Shown: piece after piece, positions 1 through 7,940 of the stretch
How the letters are laid out: each line of letters begins with the position of its first letter
How positions within the stretch are numbered: the first letter of the stretch is position 1
Origin: Capronia americana
Taxonomy: Eukaryota > Ascomycota > Eurotiomycetes > Chaetothyriales > Herpotrichiellaceae
Reading direction: 5' to 3'
Assembly: GCA_016110215.1 (NCBI GenBank)
Contig: JADWQD010000002.1
Coordinates: 558,001-622,000 of the forward strand
DNA: 64,000 nt
Notes under the pieces: generated by a model
Database searches by the model: none
Told to the model about the DNA's origin: nothing
Seen by the model: only the letters and a program-made list of their open reading frames with translations
Made by a program: the position numbers and the translations under genes

Positions 1-77
1 AGCATCGAGCATCAGCGTCGAGCATCAACACAGCATCAAAACTGCACCAGAACAGCATCAGAACAGCATCAGAACAG
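1..77. repeat. 11-bp minisatellite array, left block
   Basis: The first 77 bases are degenerate tandem copies of an 11-bp unit, clearest at the right end as AACAGCATCAG repeated with one-base changes. The array runs off the left edge of the window, so its full length is unknown. The last unit forms the outer tip of the inverted repeat that follows. On the opposite strand the unit resembles the units of the array at 266-370, so the two blocks may be related arrays in opposite orientation. Confidence 0.7.
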
Positions 78-556
78 TATTGATTCAGATTTAAACTACT
101 AGAGGTGGGCAGTACTGTACTTACGTAATATACAGTAGTATATAGTATACTACAGCAGTATAGTACTTAACCGAATTAGGCTATTTTCGTGCTGTGCTAA
201 GTTAGGATTTTAAAAGGTCGCAGTAGGCTTTAGGGTGATATACTACCTAAGATACCTATATACTGAGCTGGTATTAAGCTGGTGTCGAGCTGGTGTCGAG
301 CTGGTGTTGAGCTGATGTTGAGCTGATATTAAGCTGCTGTTAAGCTAGTGTTGGGCTGGTGTCGAGCTGGGACTGACTTACTAGTATCCTATCTGCAGCT
401 AATTTTATTAATAATAGGATGTCGGCACCACTATTTAAATGTCTTTCTCACTATAATTCTTACTTATAGTACTATAGAGGCCTTCTGCAGTGGCTTGAAT
501 CTATATAGTACTGCCCACCTCCAGTAGTTTAAATCTGAATTAATACTGTTCTGATG
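67..556. repeat. Element bounded by 53-bp inverted repeats
   Basis: Bases 67-119 and 504-556 are reverse complements over 53 bp with three mismatches, all transitions. They enclose about 384 bp that is AT-rich, full of TA steps, and carries the 11-bp array. The layout resembles a small non-autonomous inverted-repeat element (MITE-like) or a folded minisatellite. I see no clear target-site duplication and no protein coding capacity. The transition-only differences and TA richness fit repeat-induced point mutation, but that is inference. Confidence 0.6.
266..370. repeat. 11-bp minisatellite array, right block
   Basis: About nine and a half head-to-tail copies of an 11-bp unit close to AGCTGGTGTCG. 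Variants include AGCTGATGTTG and AGCTGCTGTTA. The differences between units are mostly C/T and G/A changes. Confidence 0.8.
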
Positions 557-802
557 TGTAGTATTGATCTTTCTTCTTTTTGAGGACCGCTCCTCCGCAC
601 CTGCTCGGGTTCGTGGTTCTTCCTCGTCATCATCATCGACCTGGCCGAGGCGGTGCCTGGGAATTTTGACATTGTCTGGATTCTCGCGCTCTGCAATCTC
701 GAGTGTGTTCAGCCCGCGGTTTCGAGAAGTCTTCTTTTTGATTATACTTGTAGAATTGACTCGGCCTGACTGCAGCGGTCTGCCGTGTGCTTGACGACGC
801 AT
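557..802 (-). pseudogene. Truncated 5' end of a UTP14-like gene
   Basis: The minus-strand frame begins MRRQAHGRPLQ and continues through a basic stretch, then NTLEIAERENPDNVKIPRHR and an acidic run of D and E residues. From memory of the family this is the pattern of the N-terminus of fungal UTP14, a subunit of the small-subunit processome (U3 snoRNP) that activates the Dhr1 helicase in the nucleolus. UTP14 is normally many hundreds of residues long. Here only about 80 codons remain before the frame enters the inverted repeat at 556, where it reads repeat-derived residues and stops at 464. No continuation appears on the far side of the element within the window. It could be a genuine 5' end broken by repeat insertion, a duplicated gene fragment, or an assembly junction. 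The UTP14 assignment is tentative. Confidence 0.45.
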
Positions 803-1552
803 TGTAACGACGAAGCGGGGTGTGGGACGAGTTCGTGGCTACAGCGTCAAGTGGACGTTCTTTTCTGGGTCGACAAAGTTCGAGTAGCGGAGATAGCTGG
901 CTGCGTGACGGATATAACTCACTTGGCATTCCCAGAAGCTGCGGAATTACTTTTCACCTTCGCATTGAACACTTGCTTACTTTTGAAGGGAAAGAGATAC
1001 AAGGATGTACAAGGCTTTCGTAAACCGTTACATCTTGTGGTGGTCTGCAGCAGTCATTCTCTTGCCTACCAACCCATCGACCCTTCTCGTTCCGGACTAC
1101 GGCTCTTGAACTTGCGCCAGGACTACGATGTGCAGAGATTATAGTATCGTCTATATGTACGTCACTCAAAACAAACCACTCTTAAGAAGCACTATCGCTT
1201 ACTTGGGACAACACAACCCATGACCGGGATGGTTTGGATGAACGGGTGTACCTTCACTTTCACTACCTCTTTCGACCCTGTCTCCTCCCATGATCGAAAA
1301 GTGCCGTGTGAAATGGACGTGTCTTCTATTATTTCGCCACGCTTCTCTTTATAGCCATATTTTAATGCCCGCACATGAAGGTGAGTGGGAAGAGGTGGTC
1401 GGGCTTATCATTCGAGGTCGGCATTGGCGCAGCATCCATCAACCATGACCGAACTGTTACCGCATGAGTCTGGTTTGCCCCTAGGATCATATGGCCTAGA
1501 GACGACATCTCGCGTGAGTCTGACAGAATCTCGGTTCGACCTTTCAGAAGGA
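803..1552. other. Intergenic: UTP14-like promoter side and QCR8 3' side
   Basis: No convincing gene. The open frames here are short, overlap on both strands and lack recognisable domains. The stretch separates the start of the UTP14-like fragment from the 3' end of QCR8, so it should hold the promoter of the former and the terminator of the latter. Confidence 0.5.
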
Positions 1553-1981
1553 TCAGGAGCTCGCACGTTCTTCCTCCGCCTTGCCCGCTTTCGAGTTGAG
1601 ATATGCGTTCCTGCGGATGCATCACCACCAGTCAGCCTGAGAAGTCGAGCGAACGTGGAAACAAGACTGACCGTCGATTCGCCCAATCCATCAACAGATA
1701 CGCCATCACAAACGCCGGCCCCCAGTACAAGACCTGATTCCGCGAGCGGCGATACGTGTTGAATACGGCGTTGTGTAGCGTGTGGGCCATGGGATTCAGC
1801 CGGTTCGAGGAGAGCATGTACGTGACTATACCTCTCTGACGGGGAATGTCTTTATGTCCCCAACAGTAGACTGGCTTGCTGGATGATGAGAAGGTTTAGG
1901 TGTATGATTGGAGGTGCTGGATGGTAGAGAGAGCACGACTTACGTAGGTTTGCCTGGCGGGAGGTCTTGGTTATACTCCAT
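1553..1981 (-). CDS. QCR8: Cytochrome bc1 complex subunit 8 (QCR8)
   Basis: Small membrane subunit of respiratory complex III in the mitochondrial inner membrane, associated with cytochrome b and the ubiquinone site. Three exons were assembled by hand: 1944-1981, 1672-1878 and 1553-1610. Introns have GTAAGT and GTCAGT donors and CAG acceptors. The reading frame stays open through the joins and gives about 100 residues. Family landmarks are GHKDIPRQRGIVTY near residue 22, NAVFNTYRRSRNQVLYWGP leading into the single membrane segment, and YLNSKAG close to the C-terminus. This length matches the family. The start at 1981 gives a short N-terminus of the kind seen in filamentous fungi. The upstream frame remains open, so an earlier start or an extra 5' exon is possible. 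The gene lies tandem with and upstream of the UTP14-like fragment. Confidence 0.85.
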
Positions 1982-2277
1982 TGCTGGCCGGTCAAAGGTT
2001 TTGCGGGAATCTACCTTTAATTCCAAGGTACGGTAAAGTCTGAACAGTTTCCTTGAAGGGCGTATTCATTTTATAGGTGCTGCTGAAGGTAGACCTGCCC
2101 AAACGTCCTCGTCCCCCTCAGTTCACCTCGATGTTGCGTTTCACACATTAGCTGCAAGGCTGTGGAGCCTCACCTTCGCTTCGCGGAAACTAAACCCAAA
2201 AGGTGTGACCGAGAAGACAAGGCATACCATGGAACCTGTGGGTCCAAGGTTTAGAGGATTGTGACACTACTCCGAGT
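1982..2277. other. Intergenic: QCR8 upstream region
   Basis: No gene seen. It should contain the QCR8 promoter and the 3' end of the Zn2Cys6 gene, which is transcribed toward it on the minus strand. Confidence 0.4.
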
Positions 2278-3300
2278 TCACATCTTGTCTTGCAGCTCAA
2301 TACCAGCTTTGCCAAAGTGGATGACGAGAAGCATCCGCTGGAGCATCCCGTCATACTCCTTCCGCGGCGCGAGGTCTCCACCTTCAATAAACTCTGACCA
2401 GGACATCAAGCTTGACTGAATACCTCCATGAGAAGACACGGCGACACGCCACTGTTCTTCGGTTTCCGCTTCCCATAAACCAGTTCTTGCGTCAAAAGGG
2501 AGAGACTCCACCATTGGCCGATAGCGGCAGTAGCCCTTCTCAGCCAGCTCTAGCATGCCATCGACCAAAACTACGCATAAAAGGGATCTGCGTGCGCTCT
2601 CCGCTGTATACCATGCTTCCCAGGCTGACAGATCAGAACTCAATGTGTGTGGCATTGTGGTCGACAAGTGCTGCCTCCACTTGTGCCAGAGATCGAGTAA
2701 AACAGTTGGCAGTGTAGGATGTTTCGGGCTCCATTGCAGTATCAAAGCGAGGAGCAAGGCGACCAGGTTATGGAAGGCTGCCAGGAACTCGGTGAAGCTG
2801 AGCAATTCCACATCCAGGGAAATGACACGATGTTGCAGTGTTTTCAAGAACGTAGGATCTGGCCAGAGCTCGGACTGGAGCGGATCGGGAGTAGCCAGCA
2901 GTATCTGGCCATGAACATACGGGGTAGTTCTTCGTTGCAATGTCATTTCTATTATCGGTTTCAAGTGACGTTCCGCAACCAAGGAAAGAGTTTCCGGGTT
3001 GGCCATCAGCGGCAGGTTCTCGATGCGATCTGGCGAGAACGACTCAACGGCGGCCTTGTGGGCAGACGCCACCGAATCAAAGAGGACCAAAGGTGGCGGC
3101 TGCCAATCACTCGGAAGAACGATCCGCGAGTAGTTGGATATGGGTTGCTCGACGGGGATCATAATGTTCCTGACTGGTTCTAGGTCATAGGCGCATTCAA
3201 GTCCTTTTTCAGCACATCTCGAGCACTGTGGAAGCTGAGGAGTACATCGTCGCTTGGCCGCCGCACAGGCATGACAAGCCTTTCGCAGCGATCGCGGCAT
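2278..3300 (-). CDS. Zn2Cys6 transcription factor
   Basis: A 340-residue regulator with the fungal binuclear zinc cluster at the very N-terminus. The cysteines are C9, C12, C19, C26, C29 and C36, in the C-x2-C-x6-C-x6-C-x2-C-x6-C spacing that binds two zinc ions and contacts CGG triplets in DNA. The basic residues KRR between C12 and C19 are the usual DNA-contact stretch. The rest is hydrophobic and helical without a clear fungal-specific transcription-factor signature. The size (340 residues, against 500-800 for many members) resembles the shorter regulators found beside metabolic genes. It reads as a single exon with an ATG at 3300. The target is unknown. The nearest genes are QCR8 downstream and a small secreted protein upstream, neither an obvious partner. 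Confidence 0.85.
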   Translation of the reverse strand: MPRSLRKACHACAAAKRRCTPQLPQCSRCAEKGLECAYDLEPVRNIMIPVEQPISNYSRIVLPSDWQPPPLVLFDSVASAHKAAVESFSPDRIENLPLMANPETLSLVAERHLKPIIEMTLQRRTTPYVHGQILLATPDPLQSELWPDPTFLKTLQHRVISLDVELLSFTEFLAAFHNLVALLLALILQWSPKHPTLPTVLLDLWHKWRQHLSTTMPHTLSSDLSAWEAWYTAESARRSLLCVVLVDGMLELAEKGYCRYRPMVESLPFDARTGLWEAETEEQWRVAVSSHGGIQSSLMSWSEFIEGGDLAPRKEYDGMLQRMLLVIHFGKAGIELQDKM

Positions 3301-4020
3301 CTGTCACTAATAACTTGGAGTCTTGACACCAAAAACAGCTGATGTTCGGAGTCATTGCGAACTTCAGAGCTATCCAAGTTTGAGGAAAAGGGGGCGGGGC
3401 CAACTCATGCCCCGCCCCACTGGTTTGGTTTCTGATCAAATATCTACTTCCTGGCTGATGCAAAATATAATTACCCCTGCGAGGAAACTGCAGATTCGTG
3501 TCTCTGAAACCAACAGTCCTGGCGAGCGACCGTCCGTCTTCCTCTTCAAGTCGAGTCCTTCATAAAGGATTACTACCCCCTACAGCTTGGCAGTGAGCCT
3601 GAGTATTATATGCTTCTACCAATCGACAATAAAGTATCATTTGAAACTTGCCTCACTCGGTAGGAGGATGTCCGGGACTGTGAGGATCTGCGGTGCCTAG
3701 GGCGGTAAACTTCAGCTTGTCGGGATCGTCAGCTGAGATGTGCTTCGTGAGCCCGATGCGATGCGATACGAGATGCTGTGATCAGCTCAGCGTCGTGTTA
3801 TGCAGTCCAAGTAAGCGCCTCGTGATGTTGCCCTCATGGGATTCTCAGCGCTTTACATAAATTACCAGCTACTAGGCACACACATTACAGTAGTAGGTGG
3901 TTTATTTCTCAGTAGCAGGTGAAACCAACGACATCGGAGTCCCGACATCCAGTCCACAGCCTGATACTGTATCTCTCTCTTCGAAATTCGACTTCAGATT
4001 CCAGTGAACTGTCGCTCGCA
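3301..4020. other. Intergenic between two divergent genes
   Basis: Lies between the start of the zinc-cluster gene (minus) and the secreted-protein gene (plus), so it should hold both promoters. A short GATGC/GATAC repeat lies near 3755-3775. An AT-rich stretch near 3850-3860, about 165 bp before the plus-strand ATG, could serve as a TATA-like element. No gene seen. Confidence 0.4.
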
Positions 4021-4404
4021 ATGAAGGTTCACACGGCCTACATTTTCGCTGCCGCAGCTGTGCTTGCCTCTCAATCTCTCGCCATAACAATCGCCCTAGG
4101 CCACGACGCTATCAACAACTACGCGTGGATAAGCGGGTCTCAACCTTGTCCCGGCACCACCATATCTCCCACGACATCCTCGTATTGCGGCCACACCTTC
4201 ACGCTCGGTTCATCCAAGTACCGTCTGTCAAAGTGTGGAGCGACAGATTTCCAACTGCAGGAGGAAGGCGGGGATGACGGATGGGTGTTCAACTCTTATT
4301 GTTACCCGCCTGATTCTGGGGATCTGAGCATCAAGTGCGGTGGAGGGACGGAGCAGTGGGTTGTCGTGGAGCAGTTTAAATGTGGTGTCAGACCTCGGTC
4401 TTAG
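4021..4404 (+). CDS. Small secreted cysteine-rich protein
   Basis: The frame is open from 3919, but the ATG at 4021 gives a textbook signal peptide: MKVHTAY, then a hydrophobic run of A, V and L ending near SQSLA at residue 20. The mature protein is about 107 residues with six cysteines (in SQPC, SSYC, SKC, SYC, IKC and FKC), which would allow three disulfides. It has no membrane segment and no GPI-type tail. I recognise no domain. Size, secretion signal and even cysteine number are those of fungal small secreted proteins, a class that includes plant-interaction effectors, antimicrobial proteins and cell-wall proteins. The effector reading is inference only. Gene-sparse flanks on both sides fit that class. 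Confidence 0.75.
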   Translation: MKVHTAYIFAAAAVLASQSLAITIALGHDAINNYAWISGSQPCPGTTISPTTSSYCGHTFTLGSSKYRLSKCGATDFQLQEEGGDDGWVFNSYCYPPDSGDLSIKCGGGTEQWVVVEQFKCGVRPRS

Positions 4405-5534
4405 ACAGAGATCGACGTTGAGCGCGCGATTCTTTTCTGATCAAATCGATGTCGCCTTGCAAGACAGTTGGACCAGGTCCTACTCATTTGACCAGGGCAG
4501 CCTTTGATGATGTATGCTGGCTGGATGAGGACCAGCACCACGATAGTCCTTTTTGAGAGAGCCTAATTTAAGCCAGATGTGAATTTCGAAGTCGTTGTCC
4601 TAGATCGAAATCATAATGTGAAGGGATGGGTTGCTGTGCTGGCATTACAGTACCAGTACTATGTATCTGGCCGCCAGCGATGTGCAAGGACGGCTCTAAA
4701 ATGTATTGCGGTTACATAACCGTAACAGCCCGCGCGATCGGTAGGTGGCGTCGCATAGCAAGTACTTGCTACCTCGATAAGAGCAATGGTAAAGTAGACA
4801 CTGACCTTGCCGCCTGCCTAGCAGCCTTGCAATGTCCGCAAGACTGAATGTGAGTTCGGTAGGTCAGATTCGCATAGTCAGATATGTGTACTACAATTAA
4901 GGTAATCAAGATTGTACTTGCTTTATCGATGGCAGTGGCATTAAGTACCTTACTTTACGAGTACTAGGCCGAAGAAGCTCGTGGGGGGATCTTCATGTGC
5001 CGTGCAGCGAGTGCTGAGGGATCCTTGACACATCATTCTCTCCAGGTCACGCAACAGTCCTACCTAGGTCTAGGCGCAGCCTGACGTTCCAGATGGCGAC
5101 GAAACAATATTTGGTTTATGATCGTTCGGCCACATTGCTGGAGGCACTTAACGCAGGGTTCTGGCTCTGGTTATCGTCTTCAACTGTTGCCCGCCCCGCA
5201 GGAAAGGATTTGGGCTCCTCAGTTTCCGGCAGCCTGCAGTACACAGTTGAGTGTGCAGATGGCCAAGTCGCATGGCGGTTGAGATACAGCTCAAGACTGG
5301 ATTCACGAAATCCGATATCGCATCATCATCGCATCTCCGTGTGGCCGGCTAAAGCAGCCATGACGGTGATGGTGCCATGCCACCGCGATTGCGGGGAAAA
5401 TTCTGATTATTGGTGGGGCATCTTGCATGAAAGATTTCACCGCTCGTGACCGGGACGTTCTTCTTTTTTGTGCTGCTTCTCGTGCTCTTTCCCATTAAGC
5501 AAGCCAATACAACAAAGTACAGTTCCTGCAGAAA
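4405..5534. other. Intergenic, one short cysteine-rich frame
   Basis: No confident gene. It contains the short cysteine-rich frame at 4626-4847 (listed separately) and a TACGAGTA octamer at 4956-4963. The right end should hold the promoter of the MetE-like gene. An open frame at 5093-5449 has no recognisable feature and looks like chance. Confidence 0.4.
4626..4847 (+). other. Possible remnant or exon of a cysteine-rich protein
   Basis: A 73-codon frame with eight cysteines, ending CLAALQCPQD. The spacing of cysteines toward the C-terminus resembles small secreted proteins, but there is no signal peptide at its ATG and no recognised family. It could be the 3' exon or a decayed copy of a secreted-protein gene like the one 220 bp upstream, or chance. 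Confidence 0.2.
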
Positions 5535-6758
5535 ATGGCCGACTCGAAACTGCATCATGCTCCCCCGTTTCGGGCAGAGCACATGGGATCCCTGCTTCGA
5601 CCGCAGAAGCTCCTAGATGTTCGAGCAGCCATTCGAGAAAAGGGCATCTCCGAGGAGGAAGCTGGCCTTCCCGCAGTGGAAAGGGAGTCCATTGGACAGA
5701 TTGTGAAAACTCAGCGTGACCTGGGCTTCAAAGCTGTCACTTCTGGAGAATACAACCGCACCCGTTTCTGGGGACTGTTCTGGGATGAATTGGCCGGCAC
5801 CATCAGACTGCAGGATGCTGAGGCAAGCATGTTCCGGCTGTATCATCCAGATGTGGTGTCCTTGATAGAAAAGGATCGAAAGGTGATGCCCGGCGACTCG
5901 GTGATTGCCGGCAGCAAGATAAGGCATGAAGGGACGAAGTCCAATCTCCACGAGCTGAAGCTGGTCCAGGAGTTTGTTCCCAAGGAAGAGTGGGGAAACA
6001 TCAAGTTGACCATGATCACGCCGTCATGGTTCCACATGAGGTACAAGCAAGGCAGTGCGTACAAGCCCGAGGCGTACGCGAATGACACCGACTACTTCAA
6101 GGACGTCGCCGCAGCGTACTCGCGAGAGCTGCAGGTCTTGTACGAAGCCGGGCTCCGAAACGTTCAATTCGACGACCCGAACATGGCGTACTTTTGCTCG
6201 AAGCAGTTCCGCGACGGCTGGGCCGAGGACAAGGACAACACCGGCACTGTTGATGACCTTCTTGATGCCTACATCAAGTTATACAACGACTCCCTTGCGA
6301 ACGCGCCCGCGGACCTGCATTCGGGGATCCATCTCTGCCGTGGTAACTTCATCGGCGGTCGTCACTTTGCCGAGGGAGCGTACGACATCATTGCACAGAA
6401 GCTCTTTACAACCCTCAACGTCAATACCTTCTACCTGGAATACGACACCGAGCGGGCAGGCGGTTTCGAGCCCCTGAAATATTTGCCCAAAAACAAGAAC
6501 GTCGTCATCGGCGCCATCAGCACGAAGCTGAGGCAGTTGGAGGACAAAGAACAAATCAAGCAGCGAATCTACAAGGCCGCTGAATTCATCGCAGAGGGAT
6601 CGCAGCAGACAAAGGAAGAGGCACTGAAGAGGATTGAACTTTCCCCGCAGTGCGGGTTCAGCACCCATGAGAGCGGCTACCCGCTGAGTGACGAGGACCA
6701 AAGCAACAAGTTGAGATTGATCAGGCAAATCGCGGATGAGATCTGGGGCGAGCCCTGA
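5535..6758 (+). CDS. Cobalamin-independent methionine-synthase-like methyltransferase
   Basis: A 407-residue protein of the MetE C-terminal (UROD/MetE-like) family. It corresponds to the catalytic half of cobalamin-independent methionine synthase, which moves a methyl group to homocysteine or a related thiol. The barrel's zinc ligands are visible: H266 and C268 in IHLCRGNF and C373 in SPQCGFST. Other family landmarks are RAEHMGSLLRP at the N-terminus and QFDDPNMAYF in the middle. At 407 residues it lacks the N-terminal half of true MetE (about 760 residues), so it matches the short stand-alone homologues common in bacteria and fungi. The true methyl donor and acceptor of these are mostly unknown. 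It is a single exon starting at the first ATG, probably cytosolic, with no obvious partner gene nearby. Confidence 0.88.
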   Translation: MADSKLHHAPPFRAEHMGSLLRPQKLLDVRAAIREKGISEEEAGLPAVERESIGQIVKTQRDLGFKAVTSGEYNRTRFWGLFWDELAGTIRLQDAEASMFRLYHPDVVSLIEKDRKVMPGDSVIAGSKIRHEGTKSNLHELKLVQEFVPKEEWGNIKLTMITPSWFHMRYKQGSAYKPEAYANDTDYFKDVAAAYSRELQVLYEAGLRNVQFDDPNMAYFCSKQFRDGWAEDKDNTGTVDDLLDAYIKLYNDSLANAPADLHSGIHLCRGNFIGGRHFAEGAYDIIAQKLFTTLNVNTFYLEYDTERAGGFEPLKYLPKNKNVVIGAISTKLRQLEDKEQIKQRIYKAAEFIAEGSQQTKEEALKRIELSPQCGFSTHESGYPLSDEDQSNKLRLIRQIADEIWGEP

Positions 6759-7940
6759 TCCGAATATCCACATGTATAGTGAGTGAGTGGGGAGGTCGTG
6801 TTCCTGAAGGGGTTATGGTCAGGTGTATATGATGGCTGTTGGGAGCATTTTGTTGTCACCAGAGGATTTCAACAATCTGGGTAGACAAAAGGTCCAGCGG
6901 GTTCAACACGGAAACATGGGAAAAAAGTACTGAGACACAAGGTACTAAGATACGAGGCTAGCCTGGGTGCTCAACGCGCCAGGCTTCGAGGCCCATTAAT
7001 GTGGAATGCATATCGTACCCACCAGCTGTGGTGATTCTTGGACAAGACGGGTCCAGCCAGTCTCATGGAGCATTCGGCTGATTTGTATGGACATCCCTCC
7101 CTGCTAGCGAGGCACGCGAGGTGAGGTCACTTGCTCGCGAATTCACGCAGCTGTCCTTGCCACGAGGCTTCAGACGTCAGACAGCGGAGCAACGGCCGTT
7201 GGTGTCGGTTGTTCATTGCACCGAGAGGCGCGGGTGTTTTCCGTTTTGTGGGCGCCACGGGGCGCTTGGCGGTGGAGCTTGGGGAGCTTGGGGGAGCTTC
7301 GCATGGTCCCCGAGCCCCAAGCCCCAAGGCCCCCATCTTTCAGGCGCGTTCAGTCCTCCCAATTGCGCCCCCGTGGCAGATCTCCCCCCACAACTCCAGA
7401 TACTCCCCCAGTCCCTTCGCTTCACACCGACGCCATGCTCGACAATTCCACCACTCTCCTCGCCTCAAGGAATAGCCGTCGGCAGCTGACTGCAGCAGAA
7501 GGGCCAAGCTCGGTCATGGCACCGTGCGTTTACCGCCGCTCAATAGGTCCTCCCGTCTCGCACGGATCTTGCTCATGACCGCTTTAGCACCGGAATTTTC
7601 CTCCTAGGACCCCTTTCGTTTGAGAGAAGCACGATTTGAACTTTCGGAGCCTCCCAGATTGCCCTCGGCATCGCTCAGTGCTCGCCCGAGCAGCGCCTTC
7701 ACCTCGTATCCCGAAAGTGTAGCCATTGAGAAGCGGCCATGGCAAGCACCATTCCGTCGGCAGCAACGCCGACGGCAATTGAACAATCTACCACATGGTT
7801 GATCATTTCCACGTTTTCTCGACTCCTCTTTTATCTTTTACTCACGACCGTTCCCTTGGGTTCTGCCGTTCTGTTTCTATCTCATATCGTCGAGTCATCT
7901 CGTCCCAAGCGGTTGATTGAAGCTACCTTCGCAGTTCAAG
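6759..7940. other. Intergenic upstream of the sugar transporter
   Basis: About 1.2 kb without a convincing gene. It includes GC-rich C-runs and G-runs around 7260-7400, with short GGAGCTTGGG tandem copies near 7275-7300. The upstream ATG at 7739 is out of frame with the transporter and its protein has no recognisable family. The right part is probably transporter promoter and 5' leader. Confidence 0.45.

Noticed and set aside
266..370. CRISPR-like array
   Set aside because: Units are 11 bp, contiguous and without spacers, in a eukaryotic context.
1..560. Telomere or subtelomeric end
   Set aside because: No TTAGGG-type array is present; the left end is an 11-bp minisatellite and housekeeping genes begin within 2 kb.
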